Shown here in pieces: positions 51,958 through 64,000 of a stretch of 64,000 nucleotides of DNA; position 1 is the first letter of the stretch, and the number at the start of each line of letters is the position of its first letter. The notes beneath the pieces were generated by a model. It worked only from the letters and a program-made list of their open reading frames with translations. It was not told the DNA's origin and did no database searches. This stretch comes from an uncultured Clostridia bacterium. GTDB taxonomy: Bacteria > Bacillota > Clostridia > Christensenellales > UBA1242. Position numbers and translations under genes: made by a program. The stretch is from positions 70,116 to 134,115 of the forward strand of contig CATLHJ010000001.1 in NCBI GenBank assembly GCA_949949035.1. Direction: 5' to 3'.

Positions 51958-52504
51958 TCGCTCCACTTATTTTGTGCCCGATGAAATGACCCGCAAAATT
52001 ATTTTGCTGTTCATTTTTGAGAAGATGGAAATCCCATTATCGGAAACAACGTTGTCGGAAATTATTATGTCCAATCCTGACTTGATGACCTATATGGACT
52101 ACCGCGATGCTTTGGCCAAGATTATGGATGTCCACTTTGTGGTGGCAAAAAACATTGGTGGGGATACGATGTATCTGTTGACCAAAGACGGGCGCGACTG
52201 TCTAACGCACTTTTGGAAGAAGATTCCTGCTTCGGTACGCGAAATGATTATTAAGTATACCGAAGAAAACAAGTTGCGCATGAAACGCAGTCAAGAGTAC
52301 CGAATTGACTACTACAAAAACGGTGACGGTACCTATACAGCGGTCTTTGCCATTAAGGACTATACTGCTTCGGCGAACTTAATGGAACTTAAAATGCGGG
52401 TACCATCGCGGGCCGATGCAATGCGGGCGGCGTCCCGTTGGAAAGATAAAGCCCCCGAAGTGTTTGACTTCGTGTATAATGGGCTGGTAGAGGAGGAAAG
52501 ATAA
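51947..52504 (+). CDS. DUF4364 family protein
   Basis: Start-region and length typical of the family (MTRKIILLFIFEKMEIPLSETTLSEIIM); GTG start. Confidence 0.75.
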   Translation: MNNNRSTYFVPDEMTRKIILLFIFEKMEIPLSETTLSEIIMSNPDLMTYMDYRDALAKIMDVHFVVAKNIGGDTMYLLTKDGRDCLTHFWKKIPASVREMIIKYTEENKLRMKRSQEYRIDYYKNGDGTYTAVFAIKDYTASANLMELKMRVPSRADAMRAASRWKDKAPEVFDFVYNGLVEEER

Positions 52505-52505
52505 A

Positions 52506-52772
52506 ATGCGACAATTTACTTATCAACCGCGTGGCGTGTGTAGCCAACGTTTGTCCTTTGAATTGGACGAAAACGAAGTGGTACATAACGTTCGTTTCTT
52601 GGGCGGTTGCCCAGGCAACACGGTGGGGGTAGCCACTTTGGCCGAAGGACACAAGGCTACCGAGTTAATTAAAATGTTAAAGAACATTGACTGTGGTGGT
52701 CGGGGTACCAGTTGCCCTGACCAGTTGGCGATTGCCTTGCAACAGGCGTTAACGCAAGCGTTAGGTAAATAA
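52506..52772 (+). CDS. TSCPD domain protein (TIGR03905-like)
   Basis: FLGGCPGNTVGVATLAEGHKATELIKMLKNIDCGGRGTSCPDQLAIAL. Confidence 0.9.
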   Translation: MRQFTYQPRGVCSQRLSFELDENEVVHNVRFLGGCPGNTVGVATLAEGHKATELIKMLKNIDCGGRGTSCPDQLAIALQQALTQALGK

Positions 52773-52775
52773 GCC

Positions 52776-53861
52776 ATGGCAAAAACCGCACCAAGGCGTC
52801 ATCACCCGCGCCGTTCGTTATTCAGTTTCTCGGTCACGCGCTTAGTGATTTGTTTGGTGCTATTAGCGGTACTGGTCGGTGCGTATTTTGTTTTACCACG
52901 GTTTGTTAACCTTGGTGGTAATACTGCCAGTGACGCCCAAGCCTTGGTTTGGCATACAGTAGACGTAGGGCAAGGCGATTGTACTATTGTGCAATTCCCC
53001 GACGACAAAGTGTTAATGGTTGATACGGGAAAGCCCGACGCTTATACCACCATCGTTAAGTATTTACAAAATTTACACATTACCACTATTGATTGGTTGG
53101 TAATTTCGCACCCCGATGATGATCATTACGGGGCAGCCCCTAAACTGCTGGCTAATGACAGTTTGACCTTTAAGCAAAATTATTGTGCCAATTACCCCGA
53201 TGGTACGGACAAAAAGACCTACCGTGCGATGATTGGTAATGCCGATTACCACTTTCGGGTGCCTAACGATGGGGAACAAATTGTCGCTGAGACGGGTTAT
53301 ACCATCACCTTTGTCAGTCCCTACGTCGCCGACCAAATCAGCAGTACCAATCGTTCCAACAATTCGTCGCTGATGATGACGATAGAATATTGTAACAAGG
53401 TTTTCGTCTTAACGGGTTATGCCAGTTACGGGAACGGTACCGATGTGGAACACTTGTTTGTGGAACACGCGACCGATTTAGGTTTGTTTACGGCCACGGC
53501 CAGTCAACAAATAATTTTGAAGGTCGGCCACCACGGCAGTGCTAGCAGTTCGGGGGAGGAGTTCCTGTCCTTCATCTTTGGGCCTAACCCGCAAAACAAT
53601 TTTGCTTTGATTTCATGTGGGGAGGGTAACAAATACGGACACCCGACCGCCGAAGCCTTGGCGCGACTGGGTAATTATTGTGCTGCGGACAACATTTTGG
53701 TGACCAAAGACGTGGGTGACATAGTCGTGACGGCGAGCGAAAGTACCTTGACCATAAATGGTAAGGATTACCATTGGTCGTACACCATGATTTTTGTGGG
53801 CATTGGCGTCGCGGTGGTTGTGCTTTGCTTTTTTAATTACGGAATACGCGAAAGGAGATAA
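52776..53861 (+). CDS. ComEC-like MBL-fold hydrolase with N- and C-terminal TM helices
   Basis: WHTVDVGQGDCTIVQFPDDKVLMVDTGK...DWLVISHPDDDHYGA. Confidence 0.88.
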   Translation: MAKTAPRRHHPRRSLFSFSVTRLVICLVLLAVLVGAYFVLPRFVNLGGNTASDAQALVWHTVDVGQGDCTIVQFPDDKVLMVDTGKPDAYTTIVKYLQNLHITTIDWLVISHPDDDHYGAAPKLLANDSLTFKQNYCANYPDGTDKKTYRAMIGNADYHFRVPNDGEQIVAETGYTITFVSPYVADQISSTNRSNNSSLMMTIEYCNKVFVLTGYASYGNGTDVEHLFVEHATDLGLFTATASQQIILKVGHHGSASSSGEEFLSFIFGPNPQNNFALISCGEGNKYGHPTAEALARLGNYCAADNILVTKDVGDIVVTASESTLTINGKDYHWSYTMIFVGIGVAVVVLCFFNYGIRERR

Positions 53862-53866
53862 CCGCA

Positions 53867-55681
53867 ATGAATTACGAACAAAAAGTCGTAACGCTGTTCG
53901 ACCAATATTTGGACGGCGACGATTACAGTGTGAAAAATAATGCCAATATGCAAAAGTCAGTCAGCGGACTGAACAACTTTGTGCGGGAAGAAATTACCAA
54001 AACCTATTGGTTAGAAAAAATTTATCCCGCCGCCATTGCTGACGCTCACCGGCAAGGTGCTTTCCATTTACACGATTTAGGCTTTTTCGGGCCTTATTGC
54101 GTGGGGTGGGATTTACGGCAATTATTGGTGCTTGGTTTTACGGGGGTAACCGGTAAAGTGTCCGCTGCTCCTGCCAACAATTTACGGGCGGCGTTAAACC
54201 AAATTGTTAACGCCACGTTTACCTTGCAAGGCGAAGCTGCGGGTGCTCAAGCTTGGTCGTCATTTGATACTTATTTAGCACCCTTTATTCGCCACGACCA
54301 ACTTGACTATGCCGCCGTGCGGGAACATTTGGCCGAATTTATTTTTAATATGAACGTGGCTACGCGAGTTGGTTTTCAATGTCCGTTTTCTAACATTACC
54401 TTGGATTTACGTTGTCCGCGAACGTTACGTGACGAGTACGTGGTCATGGGTGGCACATTGCAAGAAAGCACTTATGGTGAATATCAGGCCGAAATGGATT
54501 TGTTTAATTTAGCCTTTTGCGACGTGATGTTGGCGGGCGACGCGGCGGGGCGGGTCTTTTCTTTCCCGATTCCAACCATCAACATTACCAAGGACACGGA
54601 CTGGAATAGTCCCGTCATGACGCAAGTTTTGGCTATGACGGCGAAGTACGGCATTCCGTATTTTGCTAATTACGTAAATTCCGATTTGAATCCGGAAGAT
54701 GCGGTATCCATGTGTTGTCGCTTGCGTTTAGACGTTCGTGAATTGCGTAAACGGGGCGGTGGGCTGTTCGGTTCTAACCCTTTAACGGGTAGTATCGGCG
54801 TAGTAACCATCAATTTGCCACGCTTGGGTTATGAATGCCGCAGTGAAAAAGAATTCTTTGCACGCTTGGGAACTTTGGCCGATTTAGCCAAGGACAGTTT
54901 AGAAATAAAACGGCAAGTCGTCGAGGCACAAACCGATGCGGGATTATACCCGTACAGTGCTTTCTATTTGCAAAGTGTCAAAGAACGTACCGGACAATAT
55001 TGGTCCAACCACTTCAATACGATTGGCATTATTGGTATGCACGAATGCTTGTTAAACCTGAAAAAAGTAGGCTTAGCGACCGCGACGGGACAAAAATTTG
55101 CTTTGCGCGTCATGCACTTCTTACGGGAAAAATTGCAGTCTTACCAAGCGACGACAGGACACATTTATAACTTGGAAGCCACACCCGCCGAGGGCGTCAG
55201 TTACCGTTTGGCAAAACTGGACCGCACAACTTACCCCGACCTTATTACCGCGGGTACGGCCGAGGCTCCGTATTATACTAACAGTACTCAATTACCCGTT
55301 GGTTTTACCGACGATGTTTTCACCATGATTAAATGGCAGGACCAGTTACAGGCACTATATACGGGGGGTACGGTGGTGCATCTGTATACAGGTGAAAAAT
55401 TGGATGATCCGGCGGCAATTAAATCGTTATTGCAAAAAATCTTTAATCACTACCAAATGCCGTACCTGTCGGTTACGCCCACCTTTTCGCTTTGCCCGAC
55501 GCACGGTTATTTGGCGGGTGAGTATTGGCAGTGCCCAACCTGTGGGGCGGATACCGAAGTGTGGAGTCGGGTGGTTGGTTTCTTGCGTCCGGTGGCGAAT
55601 TTCAACGCAGGCAAGCGCCAAGAATACCATGAACGGCGTAAATATAACCTGACTAAAAGTTTGGCGCGTAATGAAAAGTGA
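53867..55681 (+). CDS. nrdD: Anaerobic ribonucleoside-triphosphate reductase (short form, no obvious ATP-cone)
   Basis: AHRQGAFHLHDLGFFGPYCVGWDL...CPTHGYLAGEYWQCPTCG; followed by nrdG. Confidence 0.95.
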   Translation: MNYEQKVVTLFDQYLDGDDYSVKNNANMQKSVSGLNNFVREEITKTYWLEKIYPAAIADAHRQGAFHLHDLGFFGPYCVGWDLRQLLVLGFTGVTGKVSAAPANNLRAALNQIVNATFTLQGEAAGAQAWSSFDTYLAPFIRHDQLDYAAVREHLAEFIFNMNVATRVGFQCPFSNITLDLRCPRTLRDEYVVMGGTLQESTYGEYQAEMDLFNLAFCDVMLAGDAAGRVFSFPIPTINITKDTDWNSPVMTQVLAMTAKYGIPYFANYVNSDLNPEDAVSMCCRLRLDVRELRKRGGGLFGSNPLTGSIGVVTINLPRLGYECRSEKEFFARLGTLADLAKDSLEIKRQVVEAQTDAGLYPYSAFYLQSVKERTGQYWSNHFNTIGIIGMHECLLNLKKVGLATATGQKFALRVMHFLREKLQSYQATTGHIYNLEATPAEGVSYRLAKLDRTTYPDLITAGTAEAPYYTNSTQLPVGFTDDVFTMIKWQDQLQALYTGGTVVHLYTGEKLDDPAAIKSLLQKIFNHYQMPYLSVTPTFSLCPTHGYLAGEYWQCPTCGADTEVWSRVVGFLRPVANFNAGKRQEYHERRKYNLTKSLARNEK

Positions 55682-56339
55682 TTGGCGAATTGCGGGGTGG
55701 CAACCCGTCTCCTTAATTGATTATCCCGGTAAAGCGGCAACCGTAATTTTCATGGCGGGGTGTAATTGGCGTTGTCATTATTGCCATAACCCCCAGTTAT
55801 GGTATAGTCAGGCTAATAACCTGCCGTTTAGTAATGTCTTGCATTATTTACGTACTAATCGTTCTTTACTGGATGGTGTAGTAATCAGCGGTGGCGAACC
55901 AACTCTATGCCCTTATTTACCATCCATATTACGAGCAATCAAGCAGTTAAATTTGGCGGTTAAGTTGGATACGAATGGCTCGCGCCCCGCAGTAGTGCGC
56001 CGCTTGGTGCGCGCTAAACTGGTTGATTTTGTGGCCTTGGACCTTAAAGCGCCCGCCAGTAAACATGTGGCGTTAACGGGGCGACCAATGGCTGCGGTTC
56101 TGCTGACTGCCCGTTGGTTGAAAGCGCAAACCGCGGTACCGTACTTGTTCCGTACCACGTTAAGCCCACGTCTAACGCTGTCCGACCTGCATACCATTGG
56201 GACCGAAATGGTTAACGGTGCCACAACTTGGCAAATTCAGCAATGTCGTTGCCCCGGGGCTTATTCAGCGCAAAAAGTCTGTGAATTCGCCACTTTGTTG
56301 AAAAAATACGCCCAAGATGTTGTGGTGCGCGGACTCTGA
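55671..56339 (+). CDS. nrdG: Anaerobic RNR-activating radical SAM protein
   Basis: MAGCNWRCHYCHNPQLW (CxxxCxxC) adjacent to nrdD. Confidence 0.93.
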   Translation: MKSDWRIAGWQPVSLIDYPGKAATVIFMAGCNWRCHYCHNPQLWYSQANNLPFSNVLHYLRTNRSLLDGVVISGGEPTLCPYLPSILRAIKQLNLAVKLDTNGSRPAVVRRLVRAKLVDFVALDLKAPASKHVALTGRPMAAVLLTARWLKAQTAVPYLFRTTLSPRLTLSDLHTIGTEMVNGATTWQIQQCRCPGAYSAQKVCEFATLLKKYAQDVVVRGL

Positions 56340-56403
56340 CTATACTACATAATGTATAAAATAACTATTTTGAGCGGTTTTTGAGTTATGCTATAATAAA
56401 TGT

Positions 56404-58416
56404 ATGGCAAATGAAAAAAATTCGTATCAGGCCAGTGATTTGCAATTACTGAAAGGACTGGATGCGGTGCGCAAACGCCCGGGGATGTATATCGGTACCA
56501 CGGGCTCCAAGGGAATGCACCATTTACTGTGGGAAATTGTTGATAATGGTATTGATGAAATTGCTAACGGTTACGGTAATAAGTTGGTAGTGACCATTCA
56601 CCCAGATAATTCCGTCACGGTAGAAGACGACGGACGGGGCATTCCGGTCGATTTGCATAAAGAACTGCAAATTTCGGGTGTAGAAATGGTCTTTACCGAA
56701 CTGCACGCGGGCGGAAAGTTCGATAACAACAATTATAGTTTCTCGGGGGGGCTGCACGGCGTTGGTGCGTCGGTCGTTAACGCCTTATCCGAATATTGTG
56801 AAGTTACGGTTTATAAAAATGGTAAAGAACATTACGTACGTTTCTCGCCACATTTGGACGTGAACGACGGCAAAATGCATTGGGGAGTGGCGGACGAGCC
56901 ATTGAAGGTGGTTGGCCGTACCTTAAAGAACGGAACGCGAGTTCATTTTTTACCTGACGCTGAAATGTTCAACCATGCGGAATTTGACTACAAAGTAATT
57001 AGTAAACGTTTGGAAGAATTGGCGTTTTTGAACCAAGGCATTGAAATTACTTTGATCGACGAACGCATTACAACGGATGATGCGGAATATCCGCGCGAAT
57101 GCACCTATAAATACGATGGTGGTGTAGCGGACTTCGTTGCCTATTTGAACGAAGGTAAAAACACCTTATATAAGCAACCGTTAATTATTGCAGGGGCGAC
57201 GGAAAAAATGCCCATTACTTTTGCTATCCAACATACTGACGGCTTTGTCGAAAGTATTTTCTCCTACGTTAACAATATTCCAACTTCGGAAGGTGGAACG
57301 CACGAAACCGGTTTCAAAACCGCCATTACGCGGGCCTTTAATCAGTTAGGTAAACAGTACGGCTACTTGAAAGAAAAAGATGGAATTTTACAGGGCGAAG
57401 ATTACCGCGAAGGGGTAACCGCTGTCTTGTCGGTTAAGATGAAAGAAGTGCAATTTGAAGGCCAAACCAAAACCAAGTTGGGTAATCCCGAAGCCAAAAG
57501 TGAAGTGGAAACTTTTACCTATAACGGCCTGATTGATTATTTCAAAGATGCTGATAAAAATGCCGACAAGAAAAGTTTGTTGGAAGTCATTATTAACAAA
57601 GCCAAGGCGGCTGCCCGCGTGCGGGAAGCCGCGCGCAAGGCCAAGGATATTGCCCGCAGCAAAAACAGCATTGACGGCAACGTCTTAATTGGCAAGTTAG
57701 CCAGTTGTAGTGGCCGTCGCCCCGAACTAAACGAGATCTTTATTGTTGAAGGGGATAGCGCGGGCGGTACGGCGAAACAGGGACGTGACCGCAGCACCCA
57801 GGCTATTTTACCATTACGCGGTAAACCGTTAAACGCCGAGAAAAAGCGCATTGACCAAGTTTTGGAAAACGAAGAATTTCGCACTTTAATTGGAGCGTTA
57901 GGCACGGGTATTGGTGAGGATTTTAATATAGACAATCTACGTTATCACAAGGTTATCATAATGGCGGATGCGGATCAAGACGGTGGACACATTCGTTGCA
58001 TCTTGCTGACGTTCTTTTACCGTTATATGAAAGACTTAATCGCCCAAGGGCATGTTTACACGGCTATGCCACCATTATTCAAGGTAACGAAGAAAGACGC
58101 ACACCGTTATTGTTACGACGATAACGAATTAAAGGAAGTAACCAAGGTGATTAAAGGTGGTACAATTCAACGCTATAAAGGGTTAGGGGAGATGAACGCC
58201 GACCAGTTATGGGAAACAACTATGAACCCCAAAACTCGTAAATTGTGCCGTATTACCTTGGACGACGCGGCGGAGGCTGAAAAGTTAATAACAACCTTGA
58301 TGGGGGACGATATTGAAAGTCGTCGTAATTACATTAGTAAGCACGCTAATTTTAATAAGCAAGACGATACCGCTACCAAAGCCGTAAAGAGTAAATTAGG
58401 AGGTTTGAATGGGTGA
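56404..58416 (+). CDS. gyrB: Type IIA topoisomerase ATPase subunit (GyrB/ParE)
   Basis: [33 protein letters not shown]...[29 protein letters not shown]. Confidence 0.93.
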   Translation: MANEKNSYQASDLQLLKGLDAVRKRPGMYIGTTGSKGMHHLLWEIVDNGIDEIANGYGNKLVVTIHPDNSVTVEDDGRGIPVDLHKELQISGVEMVFTELHAGGKFDNNNYSFSGGLHGVGASVVNALSEYCEVTVYKNGKEHYVRFSPHLDVNDGKMHWGVADEPLKVVGRTLKNGTRVHFLPDAEMFNHAEFDYKVISKRLEELAFLNQGIEITLIDERITTDDAEYPRECTYKYDGGVADFVAYLNEGKNTLYKQPLIIAGATEKMPITFAIQHTDGFVESIFSYVNNIPTSEGGTHETGFKTAITRAFNQLGKQYGYLKEKDGILQGEDYREGVTAVLSVKMKEVQFEGQTKTKLGNPEAKSEVETFTYNGLIDYFKDADKNADKKSLLEVIINKAKAAARVREAARKAKDIARSKNSIDGNVLIGKLASCSGRRPELNEIFIVEGDSAGGTAKQGRDRSTQAILPLRGKPLNAEKKRIDQVLENEEFRTLIGALGTGIGEDFNIDNLRYHKVIIMADADQDGGHIRCILLTFFYRYMKDLIAQGHVYTAMPPLFKVTKKDAHRYCYDDNELKEVTKVIKGGTIQRYKGLGEMNADQLWETTMNPKTRKLCRITLDDAAEAEKLITTLMGDDIESRRNYISKHANFNKQDDTATKAVKSKLGGLNG

Positions 58417-61400
58417 GTTTGATGATTTGTTGGATACTGAAAATTCAATTAGTTTTGATGAGACAAAACCGGCAGTGGCGGCCGAATTGAGTTTACAAAA
58501 GCCAACTTCGACGCCAACGATAGAACCGGTTGCACCTGCAACGCCAGAACTGGCGGATGAAACCCCCGCGGAATTGACGCCGGTGACCAGTGAGTCCATC
58601 TTTGAAGCCGAATCCGCCCCCGTAGTGGTAGTAACAACAGAACAACCACCAGTGGTTGCGGACGAGTCCAGCGATGAACAACTCGCATCGGAATCAGTAG
58701 ATGAAACAGTTGTCACGGAACCGGTTGTGGTGGCCGAAGCAGCGGTGGACGTAACGCCGATGGACGAGCCAATAAGGGAAACGACAACACCGCCCGAAGC
58801 GGCATTAGAGCCAGAAGCGGTGGTCAAAAGTGGACCAGTTGGGGAGCCGGTGGCATTGGGTCCCGTTGACGATTTAGTAATTGAACATGAACCGGAAAGT
58901 GCAACCCCAGTCGAGACCGAACCAACAACAGTAACCGAACCGGAAATTATAACGGTGGCTAACCAAGCGGTAACCTTGGATGCGGTACCTAATGAAGTTG
59001 CCAAAATGGTCGCGGACGCGGGTAGCACGGTAGGTATTGCCAATATTGACAGCATTGTACAAATGTCGGAAGCCGATTTGGCGGCAGAAGCAATCGCCCG
59101 CCAACAAGCAGCCGCGATGAAACCTATCTTGGAAAAAGAAAACCGCCGCCAAAAATTATTGGCGGAGAAAGAACTGAATAAAATTAATGGTGCTGTAGAA
59201 AACGTCAACGACAATGGTGGCGATAACGGCGAAGGAGATAGTGGTGATGGTGGCGATGGCATTATCGAAAAGTCGGTAGCCGCCATTATGCACGAAAGCA
59301 TGATCCCGTACAGCGAGTTCGTTATTTTGGACCGTGCTTTACCACGGGTGGAAGATGGCTTGAAACCGGTTCAGCGTCGCATTTTGTACGCAATGAATGA
59401 CATGGGGTTGACGCCCGACAAACCGTTCCGCAAGTCGGCAGCGATTGTTGGTGAATGTTTGGGAAAGTACCACCCGCACGGGGATACTTCGGTGTACGAC
59501 GCGATGGTGCGTTTGGCGCAACCGTTTAATATGAATATGCCGTTGGTCTCGGGGCAGGGTAACTTCGGTTCGGAAGACGGTGACCCGCCGGCGGCAATGC
59601 GTTATACCGAAGCCAAACTGGCCCCGTTGGCCTTGGAATTGATGCGGGATATTGAAAAAGACACCGTACCGTATTCGTTAACTTACGACGACCGCAACAC
59701 AGAGCCCGATATTTTACCGGCTCGTTTCCCTAACTTGCTGACAAATGGAACCAGTGGTATTGCCGTTGGTTTGGCAACCAATATTCCGCCACATAATTTA
59801 GGTGAAGTAATTGACGCTCACGTAGCCTTTATTGAAAATAATAAAATTTCGTTGAAGCAGGTTCTGAAAATTATTAAGGGGCCAGATTTCCCGACCGCGG
59901 GCTGGATAACTTCGGATGACGAAATGGTGCGGGCGTACGAAACGGGACGTGGCAAAGTTGTAATGTCGGGTAAGGTGCACATTGAAGTGGATGGTGACAA
60001 GCGTAATATCGTAATTACCGAATTGCCGTACCAAGTTAACAAGGTGCAATTGCAAAAAAACATTGCCGATTTGCGCGAAAACAAGAAAGGTGATTTGCAA
60101 AACATTACCGAGATTCGCGACGAATCCGACCGTAACGGCATGCGTATTATTATTAAGTTAAAGAAAGACACCGACGCGCACAAGATTGTGGAGCAGTTGT
60201 ATAAATATACGCAACTGCGGTGTAACTTTAATTTCAATATGGTGGCGATTTCGGACGGCAAACCCAAACAAATGAGTTTGTTGCAAATCATCGAGTCCTA
60301 CGTTAATTACCAACGTCAAGTTATCTATAAGCGTTCAGTGTTTGAACTTAACCAAGCCAAGGAACGGGCGCACATTTTGGAAGGCTTATTGGTGGCGATT
60401 AAAAATATTGACGAAGTCATTAAAATCATTAAAACCAGTAAACACACCAGTGAAGCCCGCGAACGTTTGCAAAAACGCTTTAATTTGTCCGAACGCCAAG
60501 CCCAAGCCATTTTGGATTTACGATTGGCACGCTTAACCAATTTGGAAGTATTGAAGGTCGAAGAAGAACTGGCTGAACTGAAAAAATTGATTGAACGTTT
60601 AACCGCTATTATCGGTAGCAAAAAATTGCAATTTGAAGTGGTTAAAGACGAATTATTGGCCATTAAAAAACGCTTCAAGGTCGATCGGCGTACCAAGGTG
60701 GTCAGCAAGACCGAAGACGTGTTGGTTACCGCCGACGATGACGCGGTGCCGGTCGAAGACGTTGTGATGGCGATTACCGCCGCCGGCAACATTAAGCGCT
60801 TGGCGAAAAAACATTTTAATATGAGTAACACCGCCGCCACCAGTGGTATGCGGGAAAACGACATCAATATCGTGGCGGTGCAAACGCAAACTGATAAGTT
60901 ACTGCACATCTTTACTAACTTGGGTAAATGCTATAAGTTGTATGGTGCCGATGTGCCGGAATGCCGCCTGAAAGACCGCGGTATCAGTCTGCATAAATTG
61001 TTCCCCAGCGCGGGCGAAAACGAACGTCCGATTGCCATTTATCCGGCAGTAGCCGACGCTTTACCTGAATACGATTTAGTTTGGTTGTCGAAAACAGGTA
61101 TGATTAAACGCTCCAAATTTAACGACGCGTGTGGCGTAATTAAGTCGGTCTTTGACGTTTACAAGATTCGAGAAGACCGCCAAGATGAAATCGTCAACGT
61201 CCAACGCTTGCCGAAAGAACGTACCATTTTGATGATCAGTAACGTTGGTAATGTGTTGAACGCCACGACTGGCGATGTGCCGGTCCAAGGCCGTATTGCG
61301 TCGGGGGTCAAAGGTATGCAATTAGACGACAATGCGTATCTAGCGGGCATCTCGACCGCCGAAAATAGCGGTTTCGCTGTGATGATTACTAACCATGGTA

Positions 61401-61684
61401 ATGCCAAAAAGGTTGCGATGAAAGACATCGATAAGATGGTGCGCTACCGTAAAGGCTTAACGATTGCTAACAATCTAGCCAAAGGTGAAGAAATTGTGTT
61501 CGCTGGCTTCGCGCGGGCGGGTGAAGATATTATTGTTAAAACTGCGTCCGACGAAATTCTGGTACAACCGCTGGATAAATTACCTACCACTAATCGTATG
61601 GGTAAAATGAAAAATGTTTTCGGTAAACAGGAAATTGTTGGCGGTTGGGTCCACCGTACCAACGCGGTTATGGCAGAGTGCTAA
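58409..61684 (+). CDS. gyrA: Type IIA topoisomerase cleavage subunit (GyrA/ParC) with acidic N-terminal extension of about 280 aa
   Basis: Core starts near [55 protein letters not shown] catalytic Tyr; start has RBS AGGAGG inside the gyrB 3' end. Confidence 0.92.
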   Translation: MGEFDDLLDTENSISFDETKPAVAAELSLQKPTSTPTIEPVAPATPELADETPAELTPVTSESIFEAESAPVVVVTTEQPPVVADESSDEQLASESVDETVVTEPVVVAEAAVDVTPMDEPIRETTTPPEAALEPEAVVKSGPVGEPVALGPVDDLVIEHEPESATPVETEPTTVTEPEIITVANQAVTLDAVPNEVAKMVADAGSTVGIANIDSIVQMSEADLAAEAIARQQAAAMKPILEKENRRQKLLAEKELNKINGAVENVNDNGGDNGEGDSGDGGDGIIEKSVAAIMHESMIPYSEFVILDRALPRVEDGLKPVQRRILYAMNDMGLTPDKPFRKSAAIVGECLGKYHPHGDTSVYDAMVRLAQPFNMNMPLVSGQGNFGSEDGDPPAAMRYTEAKLAPLALELMRDIEKDTVPYSLTYDDRNTEPDILPARFPNLLTNGTSGIAVGLATNIPPHNLGEVIDAHVAFIENNKISLKQVLKIIKGPDFPTAGWITSDDEMVRAYETGRGKVVMSGKVHIEVDGDKRNIVITELPYQVNKVQLQKNIADLRENKKGDLQNITEIRDESDRNGMRIIIKLKKDTDAHKIVEQLYKYTQLRCNFNFNMVAISDGKPKQMSLLQIIESYVNYQRQVIYKRSVFELNQAKERAHILEGLLVAIKNIDEVIKIIKTSKHTSEARERLQKRFNLSERQAQAILDLRLARLTNLEVLKVEEELAELKKLIERLTAIIGSKKLQFEVVKDELLAIKKRFKVDRRTKVVSKTEDVLVTADDDAVPVEDVVMAITAAGNIKRLAKKHFNMSNTAATSGMRENDINIVAVQTQTDKLLHIFTNLGKCYKLYGADVPECRLKDRGISLHKLFPSAGENERPIAIYPAVADALPEYDLVWLSKTGMIKRSKFNDACGVIKSVFDVYKIREDRQDEIVNVQRLPKERTILMISNVGNVLNATTGDVPVQGRIASGVKGMQLDDNAYLAGISTAENSGFAVMITNHGNAKKVAMKDIDKMVRYRKGLTIANNLAKGEEIVFAGFARAGEDIIVKTASDEILVQPLDKLPTTNRMGKMKNVFGKQEIVGGWVHRTNAVMAEC

Positions 61685-62393
61685 TTGCCGTGGCGACGAC
61701 CATTGCGCAATCGTCAATAACAAGGTCGATGTCTTTAGGCACAACGTGGTAAATTGGACGGTGCGGTTTAGTCAGTAAAGTACAAACGGGAATCCCGACC
61801 GCAATCACGGGAACGCCAAGTAAGGCTTGGTTAAGGCACGGGTTATCGCGCCCCAAGCCGCTGCCGGGAGTAATTCCGCTGGTACAAATTTGGTAATTAG
61901 TGCCAATCCGGTCTGGTTCGGCACTAACTAAACTGTCGATGACGATAACGGCGGTGGGGTGGACCAGGTCACTGATTGCTTTAATGGCATCGACCGAGTT
62001 AATTCCCGTTACACCACGAACGTTAGGCTCGAAGGTCAGTAAGTGTGGCGTAGGGGTCAACTGCCGCAGTACCTGTGGTCCCAAACTGTCGGCAACGAAA
62101 CGGTCATTGCCCAAACCCACCACCAATAACCGTTCGCGGTTGGGTAATAGTGGGCGTAACGCTTTCGCCAGTTGACCAACTAGCGGGGTGTCGTCAAGGT
62201 TAGTATCGGGTTCGACGGCAAAATTTACGTAGGTGCCAACGGGCTTGCCAATCGCTTTCGCGGCAGTGGCGGTTTCTATGACCGTGGTGTGGATTGTTAA
62301 ATGCGGTAAATGGCGGGTGGTTACGTGTACGCCGTCGGTGTTGGCGGGACGCCGCCGTAATAATTCGCACGCCAAATCGGAAATAATGGTCAT
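61668..62393 (-). CDS. gpr: GPR germination/spore protease
   Basis: [25 protein letters not shown]...[17 protein letters not shown]...[33 protein letters not shown]. Confidence 0.95.
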   Translation of the reverse strand: MTIISDLACELLRRRPANTDGVHVTTRHLPHLTIHTTVIETATAAKAIGKPVGTYVNFAVEPDTNLDDTPLVGQLAKALRPLLPNRERLLVVGLGNDRFVADSLGPQVLRQLTPTPHLLTFEPNVRGVTGINSVDAIKAISDLVHPTAVIVIDSLVSAEPDRIGTNYQICTSGITPGSGLGRDNPCLNQALLGVPVIAVGIPVCTLLTKPHRPIYHVVPKDIDLVIDDCAMVVATAISTLP

Positions 62394-62399
62394 TACGCT

Positions 62400-62429
62400 A
62401 ATTATCGCCCAAAACAAGTACTTGTATTT
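62400..62429 (-). promoter_or_regulatory. Candidate SigF/SigG-type promoter of gpr
   Basis: Reverse strand AAATA-N15-GGCGATAATT matching GGnnAnAnTw, 6 nt before the gpr ATG. Confidence 0.5.
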
Positions 62430-62450
62430 AGCGAATAAGTGTGCTATAAT
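62422..62450 (+). promoter_or_regulatory. Promoter of surface locus 3: TTGTAT-N17-TATAAT, TGTGC extended -10
   Basis: TTGTAT 62422-62427, TATAAT 62445-62450. Confidence 0.72.
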
Positions 62451-62458
62451 AAATTATT

Positions 62459-64000
<1,542 letters not shown>

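Noticed and set aside
58396-59301. Reverse-strand Ser/Thr-rich 301-aa ORF
   Set aside because: Mirror of the low-complexity coding sequence of the GyrA extension; no SD or homology seen.

Overview
Compact, gene-dense chromosomal window from an endospore-forming, probably clostridial, bacterium. This lineage is inferred from spoVAC/D/E, spoIVA, sigK, gpr and NrdD/NrdG. Most of the window is housekeeping: ftsH, uvrC, argS, glf, a two-gene SUF-type Fe-S system, hrcA-grpE-dnaK-dnaJ running into rsmH-ftsL-like-PBP, groES/groEL, der-plsY-spoIVA-sigK, pnp, ftsK/spoIIIE, valS, nrdDG, and a type IIA topoisomerase pair, plus tRNA-Arg(TCG) and tRNA-Pro(CGG). The most interesting signal is a family of three surface-protein loci (about 1.86, 15.0 and 62.46 kb). 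Each has the same promoter (TTGTAT-N17-TATAAT with a TGTGC extended -10) and a tetranucleotide microsatellite placed directly after the ATG: (GAAC)24-25, (GAAC)20 and (GCAA)11. The ATG frame is closed (OFF) at locus 1 and open (ON) at locus 2. At locus 3 the repeat number is in frame, but a C->T change inside the tract makes TAA and there is a second downstream TAA. This looks like a phase-variable contingency family. Other notable points: many -10 boxes sit 5-9 nt before the ATG (apparently leaderless mRNAs, including sporulation-type promoters); a roughly 5.9 kb TerL-portal-scaffold-MCP-connector-holin cassette without tail, integrase or lysin genes lies between sigK and pnp; GyrA/ParC carries an acidic N-terminal extension of about 280 aa; and several enzymes are unusually compact (UvrC without Fe-S Cys cluster and HhH, short GroEL, ValS without the Zn insertion). 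All calls come from reading the sequence; no database searches were run.
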